Assembly: GCA_945913285.1 (NCBI GenBank)
Contig: CAMEDD010000005.1
Location: 24,295 to 88,294 of the forward strand
Direction of reading: 5' to 3'
Source of the DNA: Candidatus Sulfopaludibacter sp. SbA3
GTDB lineage: Bacteria > Pseudomonadota > Alphaproteobacteria > Caulobacterales > Hyphomonadaceae
DNA: 64,000 bases
The notes under the pieces are model-generated. The model saw only the letters and a program-made list of their open reading frames with translations, was not told where the DNA came from and made no database searches. Position numbers and translations under genes: made by a program. Positions 27,876-35,613 of this stretch are shown piece after piece. Positions within the stretch are counted from its first letter, which is position 1; every line of letters starts with the position of its first letter.

Positions 27876-29174
27876 ATGACACACCTTTTCAAGGCCCTCA
27901 CAGCGGCTGCGTTGCTTCTTGCGGCCGGGTGCCAGCACCGCTCCACCGTCGATCCGGCGCCCGCCAGCGTTGCCGAAGCGCCGCCGCCCCGCGTTCTGCT
28001 GATCGGGCTGGACGGCCTTCAAACCGACATGCTGCAGCGCTGGGACGCGCCCCATCTCAAGGCCCTCGCCGCGCGCGGCGTGCGGGCCGAGGCGATGATC
28101 CCGGTGATGCCGAGCGTCACGTTCGTCAACTTCTACTCCATCGCGACCGGCCTCTATCCTGAAGGCCACGGCATGGTCGCGAACAATCCGTACGATGCGT
28201 CCCTCAAGGCCCAGTTCGAGAACGCGACCGGCTCGCAGGAAGAACGTTGGTGGCAGGGTGAACCGATCTGGGTGACCGCTGAAAAACAGGGCCTGCCGAC
28301 GGCCATCATGTTCTGGCTGGGCTCGGAAGTCCCGCATCACGGCATTCGCCCCACGCGCTGGTCGCCCTATGAGCATGAAAAGCCTTACCAGGACCGCGTG
28401 AATGAAGTGCTCGGCTGGTATGATCTTCCGCAGGCGGAGCGTCCGGGCTTCGCCGCTGTCTACTTCGACCGCGTGGACACCGCAGGCCACTATTTCGGCC
28501 CGGACGCACCGGAGACCGAAGCCGCCTTGAAAGAAGTCGATGGCTTTGTCGGTCAACTGGTCGCGGGCCTAGAAGCACGCGGTCTGGTCGCCAGCACGAC
28601 GATCATCGTTGTCTCCGATCACGGCATGGCAAAGCTTGAGCCCACACAACTCATCGAAGTCGGCGCTCATCTGGACCTCAAAAGCCTCGTCGTCCCGCAG
28701 TTCACCGGACCCTATGGCGGCTCAGCGCAGCCATTCCTACAGATCTACGGCGAAGGCCCGGCACTGGAAGCGGCCTTTGAAGGCCTCAAGGACATCGATC
28801 CGCACGTGAGCGTCTGGCGCCGGGGCGAGATGCCTGCCCACTATCACTTCGATCATCCGGCCCGCGGCCCAGATCTCTTCGTCCTCGCCGATCCGGGGTG
28901 GGCCCTGCAGGCGGCCGATGTCGGCGGCTGGCGCGCGCCGATCCCCGGCATGCACGGCTATGACAATCTGGCCCCTGCAATGCAGGCAACCTTTATCGGT
29001 GCAGGACCGATTTTCCCGGAAGGGCAGGTGGCGGGACCGTTCGAGAACGTGAACGTGTATTCCATGATCGCCTGCGCGCTCCGGATCGAGCCGGCGAAAA
29101 CGAATGGTGATCCGGCGGTCGTCGCGGCCGTCACCGGTGGGCGTTGCCCGGCCTCGGCTCCGCCTCAGGAATAA
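27876..29174 (+). CDS. ENPP-type phosphodiesterase/alkaline-phosphatase-fold lipoprotein
   Basis: 432 residues with a lipoprotein signal (LLAAGC, Cys about residue 19). Metal and nucleophile motifs of the nucleotide pyrophosphatase/phosphodiesterase group are present: LIGLDGLQTDM, the catalytic Thr in MPSVTFVNFYSIATGLYPE, YFDRVDTAGHYFG and VVSDHGMAK. The family cleaves nucleotide or phospholipid phosphodiesters with two zinc ions. It is divergent from the S9 peptidase and its stop overlaps the convergent sphingosine-lyase-like gene by 10 bp. The substrate is unknown. Confidence 0.88.
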   Translation: MTHLFKALTAAALLLAAGCQHRSTVDPAPASVAEAPPPRVLLIGLDGLQTDMLQRWDAPHLKALAARGVRAEAMIPVMPSVTFVNFYSIATGLYPEGHGMVANNPYDASLKAQFENATGSQEERWWQGEPIWVTAEKQGLPTAIMFWLGSEVPHHGIRPTRWSPYEHEKPYQDRVNEVLGWYDLPQAERPGFAAVYFDRVDTAGHYFGPDAPETEAALKEVDGFVGQLVAGLEARGLVASTTIIVVSDHGMAKLEPTQLIEVGAHLDLKSLVVPQFTGPYGGSAQPFLQIYGEGPALEAAFEGLKDIDPHVSVWRRGEMPAHYHFDHPARGPDLFVLADPGWALQAADVGGWRAPIPGMHGYDNLAPAMQATFIGAGPIFPEGQVAGPFENVNVYSMIACALRIEPAKTNGDPAVVAAVTGGRCPASAPPQE

Positions 29175-30403
29175 CGTGCTTCGACTTTCGGTGCGCTCAC
29201 GCCGTTACGGACAGCATCAAGACTGGCAGCGAGGTCCGCCAGGTACGCGTCCGCCACCTCCGCATGTTTCGGTGACAGCATCAGGTGCAGGCTCGCCGGC
29301 TCCGCCGTGAACGAGGTGAACCAGCCGCGGGCCCGGATGGCGCTGTAGAGCGCCAGCGTCTCAGCCTCCGGATGACGGAACGCGACGAGGCCAAGCTGCG
29401 GTTTGCCGAGAATTTCAAACCCGAGCGCGCGCACGCCCGCTTCGATCTTCTCGCGCGTCGCGCAGACGATACCCTGTTTCTCGCGGTAGCCGGAAACGCC
29501 GAGTACGTTCATCACCGCCCAGGCCGCCGAGATCGCGCCGCCAGGCCGCGTGCCCGCCAGCGTCGGCGTCTTCATCGGCGCGCCGCTCCAGTCGCGCATC
29601 GAAAATGGCATGTGACGGTAGAGCTCCTCCGAACGAAACAGCACCGTCGAGGCGCCCTTCGCGCAATAGCCATACTTGTGCAGGTCCGCGCTCATCGACC
29701 GCACGCCCGGCACTTCAAAGTCGAAGGCCGGAACCGGCACGCCGTTCATGCGGGCGAAGGGCGCAAAATATCCGCCGACGCATGCATCGACATGCAACCA
29801 GACGTCCTTTGCGTTGGCGATCTCCCCGAGCGCGGCGATGGGGTCGATGATGCCGTGCGGAAAATTCGGCGCGGATCCCACAATCATGATGGTGGAGGCG
29901 TCGATCGCCTCCGCCATCGCGGCGGGGTCGGCCTCATAGCTGCCATCGCCTTTCAGCGGCACGCGCCGCACCGAAATGTCCATTAGGTGCGCGGCCTTGT
30001 CGAAGGCGAGGTGGGCCGAGCGCGGCAGGACAATGTTGTGATCCGACGGCGGGTTGCCATTGGCGCGGGCGAAGTCGCGCGCGGCCTTCATCGCCATGGT
30101 GATCGAGTCCGTGCCGCCCGACGTCATGGCGCCGGCTGCACCCGCCGGCCCGTGCAACAGGTCCAGGGCCATGGAGACCACGTCCTTCTCCATCTGGGCG
30201 AGCGATGGGAACGCAAGCGGCCCCAGACCGTTCTCTGACATGAAGAGACCGTAGGCATCCTGCTGGACATGGTGAATGTCCTCGCCCGCGTTAAAGACGT
30301 AAACGGCCGTTCGCCCGCTTCGCCAGTCCACGTCGCCGTGTCCGCGCGCGATCATTTCCGCGCGCAGGTCGTCCCAGTTGCGTCCTTCCGGCGGCATCTG
30401 CAT
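29165..30403 (-). CDS. PLP-dependent lyase, sphingosine-1-phosphate lyase-like
   Basis: 412 residues. The PLP lysine is in SADLHKYGYCAKGAS, and WLHVDACVGGYFAPF and MTSGGTDSITMAMKAARD are characteristic of bacterial sphingosine-phosphate lyase relatives rather than glutamate decarboxylases. The start with an AGGGAGA site 6 nt upstream gives MQMPPEGRNW. The family cleaves long-chain base phosphates to an aldehyde and phosphoethanolamine; the actual substrate here is an inference. Confidence 0.82.
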   Translation of the reverse strand: MQMPPEGRNWDDLRAEMIARGHGDVDWRSGRTAVYVFNAGEDIHHVQQDAYGLFMSENGLGPLAFPSLAQMEKDVVSMALDLLHGPAGAAGAMTSGGTDSITMAMKAARDFARANGNPPSDHNIVLPRSAHLAFDKAAHLMDISVRRVPLKGDGSYEADPAAMAEAIDASTIMIVGSAPNFPHGIIDPIAALGEIANAKDVWLHVDACVGGYFAPFARMNGVPVPAFDFEVPGVRSMSADLHKYGYCAKGASTVLFRSEELYRHMPFSMRDWSGAPMKTPTLAGTRPGGAISAAWAVMNVLGVSGYREKQGIVCATREKIEAGVRALGFEILGKPQLGLVAFRHPEAETLALYSAIRARGWFTSFTAEPASLHLMLSPKHAEVADAYLADLAASLDAVRNGVSAPKVEARYS

Positions 30404-30510
30404 GCCCGGTCTCCCTTGCATCACCGGCATCAGTCTAGGCTTTGTCCGCTTCGCTGACCAGCATCTCTGCGCGAGAAGAAAATAAATGCTCGCGCGTCGC
30501 GCTAAGGGCG

Positions 30511-30539
30511 TTGCAGGCTCTGGACGCACCGCATAATTT
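30511..30539 (+). promoter_or_regulatory. Predicted promoter of sspB
   Basis: TTGCAG (30511-30516) and TAATTT (30534-30539) with a 17-bp spacer, 42 bp upstream of the ATG. Each box is a weak match. Confidence 0.3.
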
Positions 30540-30581
30540 ACCGTTTGCTAACCTACCAGTTTCGAGAGAGAGCGCGCGCAG

Positions 30582-31040
30582 ATGACAGACTACATTGGAT
30601 ATGACGCGCTCACCCAGGCCGCCTCGCGCGGTGTGGTGCGCGAAGCGCTTCGCCGCGCGCGAACAAATGGCGGCATGCCGGGCGACCATCATTTCTATGT
30701 GTCCTTTCGTACGCGCGCGCCGGGCGTGAAAATCGCAGATCATCTCGTGCAGCGGTTCCCGGAAGAGGTGACTATTGTCATCCAGCACCAATATTGGGAC
30801 CTTGAGGTTCAAGATGGCCACTTCGAGATTGTCCTGAAGTTCGCGGGCGTGCCGCAACAACTGTCGATCCCGTTCGCGGCTATCACGCGCTTCGTCGATC
30901 CGTCCGTCAGTTTCGGCCTTACCTTGCAAACGCACGGCAAGGACGCCAGCGTGCTCGCACCGGCCAAGGACGCGGCGGTAGAGCCGCCCGCAGCGCCGGC
31001 CGAAACGGTCGTCAGCCTTGACGCCTACCGGCGCAAGTAA
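30582..31040 (+). CDS. sspB: ClpXP adaptor SspB (alphaproteobacterial type)
   Basis: 152 residues. The folded domain (about 1-120) matches SspB, including GDHHFYVSFRTRAPGV, RFPEEVTIVIQHQYWDL and FAGVPQQLSIPFAAITRFVDPS. A flexible linker ends in the short C-terminal tail VVSLDAYRRK, which fits the ClpX-docking motif. SspB binds the tmRNA tag on rescued proteins and hands them to ClpXP; the ssrA gene for that tag is 5.6 kb away. The PaaI-like gene follows after 11 bp. Confidence 0.93.
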   Translation: MTDYIGYDALTQAASRGVVREALRRARTNGGMPGDHHFYVSFRTRAPGVKIADHLVQRFPEEVTIVIQHQYWDLEVQDGHFEIVLKFAGVPQQLSIPFAAITRFVDPSVSFGLTLQTHGKDASVLAPAKDAAVEPPAAPAETVVSLDAYRRK

Positions 31041-31051
31041 GGCGCCGCGAC

Positions 31052-31504
31052 TTGTCCGAGATCTCGCCGCCCCGCGTCTCGGACGCCGACATGCTGGCGC
31101 GTTTCCAGAATTCGAAAAAGCGTCCGCCCTGCTCGGATACGCTCGGCATGCGTCTCGCCGCGCTGAGCCAGGATGAGAAATGGGTGCGGATGGAGTTTGA
31201 CGTCTCGCCGTCCTTCGCCAATCCGACCGGCGCGGTGCAGGGCGGTTTCATTTCCGCGATGATGGACGAGGCGATGAGCACGGCCGTAATCATCGCGTCG
31301 AACGTCACGATGACCGCGCCGACGCTCGAGATGAAGACGAGCTACCTGAAGCGCCTGATGCCCGGCAAGGCGAGCGTCGAGGCCCGCATCCTGAAGCTCG
31401 GCAAGTCTGCGGCTTTCATGGAAGCCGACTGTTTCGATGCATCGGGCGATCTGGTGGCGCGCGCGACCGCTACTGCGATCCCGATGCTTTTCAAAAAGTT
31501 GTAA
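31052..31504 (+). CDS. PaaI-type hotdog thioesterase
   Basis: 150 residues with a TTG start preceded by AAGG; the next ATG would remove 13 residues. The motif NPTGAVQGGFISAMMDEA matches the catalytic helix of hotdog thioesterases, here with Gln where His often stands in HGG. It probably hydrolyses acyl-CoA. Likely cotranscribed with sspB. Confidence 0.85.
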   Translation: MSEISPPRVSDADMLARFQNSKKRPPCSDTLGMRLAALSQDEKWVRMEFDVSPSFANPTGAVQGGFISAMMDEAMSTAVIIASNVTMTAPTLEMKTSYLKRLMPGKASVEARILKLGKSAAFMEADCFDASGDLVARATATAIPMLFKKL

Positions 31505-31568
31505 GCACCCGTCCTCAAAATCGGCTATGCTCATGCCATAATCAAAAACTCCCCGGGAGGAGATGATC

Positions 31569-32801
31569 ATGGCGGACGATCAGCAGGCGCCACAGGGCGT
31601 TCCACAATCCATCTTTGAACTTTCGGCCTTCAATCCGGTGGCGCGCGACAATCCGCACCCATTGCTGAAATCGCTTCGTGACGCCTGCCCGGTGATGCGC
31701 GACGAGCCGAACAAGACCTGGCTCCTGTCCCGCTACAAGGACGTGCGCGACACCGTGAATGACCGGACCTTCGTGCGGCATCCCTCGAACGCCGAACCCG
31801 GCTCGATCACCTCGCGGCTGGTGGACGAGGCGGGTGACAACCGGCGCACGAGCATCCTGTTCCTCGACGATCCCGATCATGCTCGCATCCGCCAGCCTCT
31901 CGCCAAGGCCTTCTATGCCCGCATTAACCGAATGCGGCCCGAGATCGAAGCAATGATCGACGAGATCATCGACGCGGCGCCGATGTCCGGTGAGTTCGAC
32001 CTGATGGCGGAGATCGCCGTTCCGCTGCCGGTACTGGTGATTGCCCGCATCCTCGGCGTGGACGAAGCCCGGCTCGCCGACTTCCGCGAATGGTCGGAAG
32101 ACGTGATCCTCAGCCTCAATCCTCTGCGCACGCCGGAAGAAAACGAACGCATGATGACCGGCGCGGCAGCGCTCGATGAGTATTTCTCGCAGCTGATGGC
32201 TGAGCGGCGGGCGGCGCCCCGGGACGATCTCGTCTCCGACATGGTGCAGCTGCAGGCGCGCGGGGAGGCGAATGTCGAGGATGACGAAGTGCGCCTCAAC
32301 CTGCAGGCCTTGCTGGTGGGCGGCAACCTTACGACAACCGACCTGATCGGCAACGGCATTTGGCTGCTGCTGATGCATCCGCAGCAGGCCGAGGCGCTGC
32401 GCGCGCATCCGGAACTTGCGGCGCAGGCGGTTGAGGAAGTTCTCCGCTTTGAAGCGCCGGTGTCGCTGACCTCCCGGATCCTCGCGGAAGACCGCGCGGT
32501 GGCCGGCTGCCCGATGAAGGCCAGCCAGCCGGTCTGGATGTCGCTCGCGGCCGCCAACCGCGACCCCGATGCGTTTGAAGAACCGGAAGCCTTCGACATC
32601 ACGCGCAAACGCACGGGCCATGTGGCGTTCGGGGGAGGGCCGCACATCTGCATCGGCGCGCCGCTCGCGCGCATCGAGGCGCGCCATGTGTACCTGAAAC
32701 TGCTGGAGCGTTACCCGAACATGCGCCTGCCGGAACAGACGCTGGAATGGCGCGCCCTGCCGTTCTTCCGGGGGCTCGAACGGCTTGTCGTCGCGGTTTA
32801 G
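31569..32801 (+). CDS. Cytochrome P450
   Basis: 410 residues. The heme-binding loop is FGGGPHICIGAPLAR, the ExxR region is EEVLRFEAP...SR in the K-helix area, and the I-helix reads LLVGGNLTTTDLI, in which the usual acid-Thr pair is replaced by NLTTTD. Soluble bacterial class I type needing a ferredoxin and reductase, neither of which is nearby. The second ATG has GGGAGGAG at good spacing. A possible -10 CATAAT lies 25 bp upstream. Substrate unknown. Confidence 0.92.
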   Translation: MADDQQAPQGVPQSIFELSAFNPVARDNPHPLLKSLRDACPVMRDEPNKTWLLSRYKDVRDTVNDRTFVRHPSNAEPGSITSRLVDEAGDNRRTSILFLDDPDHARIRQPLAKAFYARINRMRPEIEAMIDEIIDAAPMSGEFDLMAEIAVPLPVLVIARILGVDEARLADFREWSEDVILSLNPLRTPEENERMMTGAAALDEYFSQLMAERRAAPRDDLVSDMVQLQARGEANVEDDEVRLNLQALLVGGNLTTTDLIGNGIWLLLMHPQQAEALRAHPELAAQAVEEVLRFEAPVSLTSRILAEDRAVAGCPMKASQPVWMSLAAANRDPDAFEEPEAFDITRKRTGHVAFGGGPHICIGAPLARIEARHVYLKLLERYPNMRLPEQTLEWRALPFFRGLERLVVAV

Positions 32802-33166
32802 CCCAGCGCTTCGGCCAGCAGCCAGATGCCGTCGCGCGTCCCCGCCCGCCGCTCGATCAGCAGGCGCGCGACCTGGCGGTCATCCTCGAAGACATTGCCG
32901 GTGAGCGAATCGAGGAGGGCCTTGGCGATATTGTCGAGGTCCATCCAGGGGGCCTCGCCGAGGTGTTCCATCACGATATGGACGCTGTAATCGCCGTATC
33001 CAGGGCGCAGGCGGGGGAAATCCTTGCGGAAGAACTCGCGCAGCAGGGTCTTGTAGTATTTGGTCTGGGTGGTGAGGCCGGTACAGGTGACTTCGAGCGC
33101 GCCGGTGCCGGTGATGCGCGCGCGCACTTTCCCGGCGCTGATCCATTCCGTTTCGAGCGTTTTCAT
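32798..33166 (-). CDS. RusA-family Holliday junction resolvase-like endonuclease
   Basis: 122 residues. The catalytic signature DLDNIAKALLDSL (Asp76, Asp78, Lys82, Asp86), then DDRQV (Asp95-96), matches RusA. RusA homodimers cut Holliday junctions using acidic residues and Mg2+. In many genomes they are prophage genes, but no other phage genes are adjacent here. The 3' end overlaps the P450 stop by 4 bp (convergent). Confidence 0.88.
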   Translation of the reverse strand: MKTLETEWISAGKVRARITGTGALEVTCTGLTTQTKYYKTLLREFFRKDFPRLRPGYGDYSVHIVMEHLGEAPWMDLDNIAKALLDSLTGNVFEDDRQVARLLIERRAGTRDGIWLLAEALG

Positions 33167-33202
33167 CGCTGCCCAGACTAGCCGCTTTGGGCCGCAGAAC
33201 CA

Positions 33203-33237
33203 GTCCATAAACCGTCCACAAGTTTGGTATGGACGGT
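33203..33237. repeat. Two overlapping, mutually exclusive inverted repeats
   Basis: ACCGTCCA (33211-33218) pairs perfectly with TGGACGGT (33230-33237). GTCCATA (33203-33209) pairs with TATGGAC (33228-33234). The right arms overlap, so only one hairpin can form at a time. The element lies between the divergent RusA-like gene and fumC and could be a double operator or an RNA switch. Confidence 0.6.
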
Positions 33238-33346
33238 GAGAGCATTTTCGCGTCTGGGGCGGTAACCCTTCGGCGGGCTTGAAGGGCGGGGGCGCCCTCG
33301 CTAGACCCCCCGGACCACACGACACAAGCCCGATCAGGAGCCCCCC

Positions 33347-34750
33347 ATGGCCGCCAAGACCCCCACCCGCACCGAAACCGACACGTTCGGCCCTATCGAG
33401 GTCGAGGCGGACAAGTACTGGGGCGCGCAGGCGCAGCGCTCGCTGGGGAATTTCAAGATCGGCTGGGAGAAGCAGCCCGCGCCGATCGTCCGCGCGCTCG
33501 GCATCGTCAAGAAGGCGGCGGCCGAGACCAACATGGCGCTCGGCAAGCTGGATCCGGGGTTGGGGAAGGTGATTATCCAGGCTTCCGATGAAGTGATCGA
33601 AGGCAAGCTGAACGCGCATTTCCCGCTGGTCGTCTGGCAGACGGGGTCCGGCACCCAGTCGAACATGAATGCCAACGAGGTGATCTCCAACCGCGCCATC
33701 GAGATCCTCGGCGGCGAGATGGGCTCGAAGAAGCCGGTCCACCCGAACGACCATGTCAACATGAGCCAGTCGTCGAACGACACGTTCCCGACCGCCATGC
33801 ACATCGCCTGCGCCGAGGAAGTCGTGCACAAGCTGCTGCCGGCGCTGCAGGTGCTGCACAATGCGCTGAACGACAAGGCGCAGGCCTGGAAGGCGATCAT
33901 CAAGATCGGCCGTACCCACACGCAGGATGCGACGCCGGTCACGCTGGGTCAGGAATTTTCAGGATACGCAAAGCAGATCGAGAACGGCATTAAACGGATC
34001 GAGATGAGCCTGCCAATGCTGATGGAACTCGCGCAGGGCGGCACGGCCGTCGGCACAGGGCTCGCCTCGCCGGCGGGATTTGCAGAAGGCGTTGCCTCCA
34101 AGATCAGCCAGATCACGGGCATGAAGTTCACGTCGGCGCCTAACAAGTTCGAAGCGCTCGCTGCGCATGATGCGATGGTATTCACGCATGGCGCGATCAC
34201 GACCGCGGCGATGAGCTGCTTCAAGATCGCCAACGATATCCGCTTCCTGGGCTCGGGTCCACGGTCCGGACTTGGCGAGCTGGCGCTGCCGGAAAACGAG
34301 CCCGGCTCGTCGATCATGCCGGGCAAGGTGAACCCTACTCAGTGCGAAGCGATGACCCAGGTGTGCGCGCACATCCTCGGCAACAATGCCGCCATCGCAT
34401 TTGCGGGCTCGCAGGGTCATTTCGAACTGAACGTTTTCAACCCGATGATGGCCTACAACTTCCTGCAATCGGTGCAGCTGCTGGCGGACGCGTCGGTTTC
34501 TTTCACCGAGAACTGCGTGGTCGGCATCGAGCCGCGCCTCGACAATATCAAGCGCGGCCTCGAGAATTCGCTGATGCTGGTGACGCCGCTCAAGGAAAAG
34601 TATGGCTATGACCTAGCCGCGAAGGTCGCCAAGACCGCGCACAAGAACGGCACGACGCTGAAGGTGGAAGCCCTGAAGCTCGGCATTTCCGAAGCGGACT
34701 TTGACGCCATCGTGCGGCCGGAAAACATGATCGGTCCAGATCCTGCCTGA
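33347..34750 (+). CDS. fumC: Fumarate hydratase class II
   Basis: 467 residues, normal for the iron-independent fumarase. The signature [15 protein letters not shown] (the catalytic loop) and [15 protein letters not shown] and [16 protein letters not shown] (substrate-binding regions) are all present. It interconverts fumarate and malate in the TCA cycle. CAGGAG precedes the ATG. The stop codon is embedded in a 10-bp tandem repeat. Confidence 0.97.
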   Translation: MAAKTPTRTETDTFGPIEVEADKYWGAQAQRSLGNFKIGWEKQPAPIVRALGIVKKAAAETNMALGKLDPGLGKVIIQASDEVIEGKLNAHFPLVVWQTGSGTQSNMNANEVISNRAIEILGGEMGSKKPVHPNDHVNMSQSSNDTFPTAMHIACAEEVVHKLLPALQVLHNALNDKAQAWKAIIKIGRTHTQDATPVTLGQEFSGYAKQIENGIKRIEMSLPMLMELAQGGTAVGTGLASPAGFAEGVASKISQITGMKFTSAPNKFEALAAHDAMVFTHGAITTAAMSCFKIANDIRFLGSGPRSGLGELALPENEPGSSIMPGKVNPTQCEAMTQVCAHILGNNAAIAFAGSQGHFELNVFNPMMAYNFLQSVQLLADASVSFTENCVVGIEPRLDNIKRGLENSLMLVTPLKEKYGYDLAAKVAKTAHKNGTTLKVEALKLGISEADFDAIVRPENMIGPDPA

Positions 34751-34790
34751 TCCTGCCAGATCTGGCCCGATCTGGCCCGATCTGGCCTGA
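34731..34790. repeat. 10-bp tandem repeat spanning the fumC stop codon
   Basis: Six units of 10 bp: TCGGTCCAGA, TCCTGCCTGA, TCCTGCCAGA, TCTGGCCCGA, TCTGGCCCGA, TCTGGCCTGA. The TGA stop of fumC is the end of the second unit. Units 4 and 5 are identical. Confidence 0.85.
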
Positions 34791-34862
34791 CGCCTTCCTG
34801 AACAGGCGTTCATTTCGGAAGACGGGGAGTGCGTATTGCGGATCTAACGCCTCGGCCACAAG

Positions 34863-35249
34863 TTGCCACGGGGAATTGGCGGCCGTGCAGAGGCAGAAGC
34901 CAGCGAAGGCGTGCGCAACGTGTCGACGCTGATCGCTGCGTGGCACGCCGGCGAGCAGCGCTTTGACCTCGTTGGCGCTGCATTATTTGCCGCGATGGAC
35001 GGCGATGTGCTCGCAGCTGTGGGCGGCGTGAAGCGCGAGACCGCGCTGGCAGAGTCCGCACTGCGTATGCACCGGTTCTGCGTCCACCCCATGTATCGAC
35101 GGCCCGGCATGGGCCGCGATCTCGCGCAAACCGTCATGGATCACGCACTGAGCGATGCATCTGGGCTGACCTGCAACGCGCGCGCCACACCGCTCGCCGC
35201 GCCCTTCTGGGAAGCCCTGGGATTTCTGAAAGCCGAGGCGGACGGCTAA
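34863..35249 (+). CDS. GNAT acetyltransferase, N-terminus uncertain
   Basis: 128 residues in the open frame from a TTG. The C-terminal GNAT core is clear: MHRFCVHPMYRRPGMGRDLAQ is motif A and FWEALGFLKAE is motif B. Acetyl-CoA binding is expected; substrate unknown. The start is doubtful: a GTG at 34829 opens a different frame (VRIADLTPRP), which resembles the usual beginning of GNAT proteins, so a frameshift near 34850-34880 may have split the gene. An unusual start or a sequencing error are alternatives. Confidence 0.6.
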   Translation: MPRGIGGRAEAEASEGVRNVSTLIAAWHAGEQRFDLVGAALFAAMDGDVLAAVGGVKRETALAESALRMHRFCVHPMYRRPGMGRDLAQTVMDHALSDASGLTCNARATPLAAPFWEALGFLKAEADG

Positions 35250-35613
35250 ATACATATACTCCGTACCAGGATAAAAAACGGCGCATAGCAGCCATGCGGG
35301 AATTCCGGCAAGGCCGGAACTCGCCTTTAAAGCGTGCAGAATGACGCCGTGATCGGCTTGGCGCCGCGCTGGAACAAGTCAACTGGCTCATGTTTCATGA
35401 CGCCTCCCCGCTCATTAAGCCGGTCCATCGCATTGCTGCCATTTTCCTGCGTCAGCTTGCGCAACGCGGTGGATAATTTCAGTCAGTGTAATGATTAAAA
35501 TCCGAAAACTGCAGAAGAAATCTATTTCCCATAAGATAAGAGGTTGACTTTCATTCAACGATGAAAGAAATTTTTCTCAAGGGGCGATGGTCGCCCTTCG
35601 GGAGGAAATGAAC
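35250..35613. other. AT-rich intergenic region
   Basis: No convincing gene. The stretch 35460-35580 is distinctly AT-rich against the GC-rich surroundings. A hairpin TTCCGGC/GCCGGAA with a 3-nt loop lies at 35303-35319, without a T-tract. A 28-codon ORF at 35390-35476 has no ribosome site. The promoter/operator at 35544-35572 is listed separately. Confidence 0.6.
35544..35572 (+). promoter_or_regulatory. Promoter with inverted repeat in the spacer, before the VirD4-like gene
   Basis: -35 TTGACT (35544-35549) and a weak -10 GAAATT (35567-35572) are 17 bp apart. The inverted repeat CTTTCAT/ATGAAAG (35548-35554 and 35561-35567, 6-nt centre) fills the spacer, the classic position for a repressor operator. 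No adjacent regulator gene is seen. Confidence 0.5.

Noticed and set aside
31542..32687. 381-codon minus-strand ORF antisense to the P450
   Set aside because: Antisense shadow; the plus strand shows the heme-binding and substrate motifs.
35303..35319. TTCCGGC/GCCGGAA hairpin after the GNAT gene as a terminator
   Set aside because: No T-tract follows; only 7 bp with a 3-nt loop, so a terminator call is not justified.
35390..35476. 28-codon ORF in the AT-rich gap
   Set aside because: No ribosome-binding site and no conserved look; chance frame.
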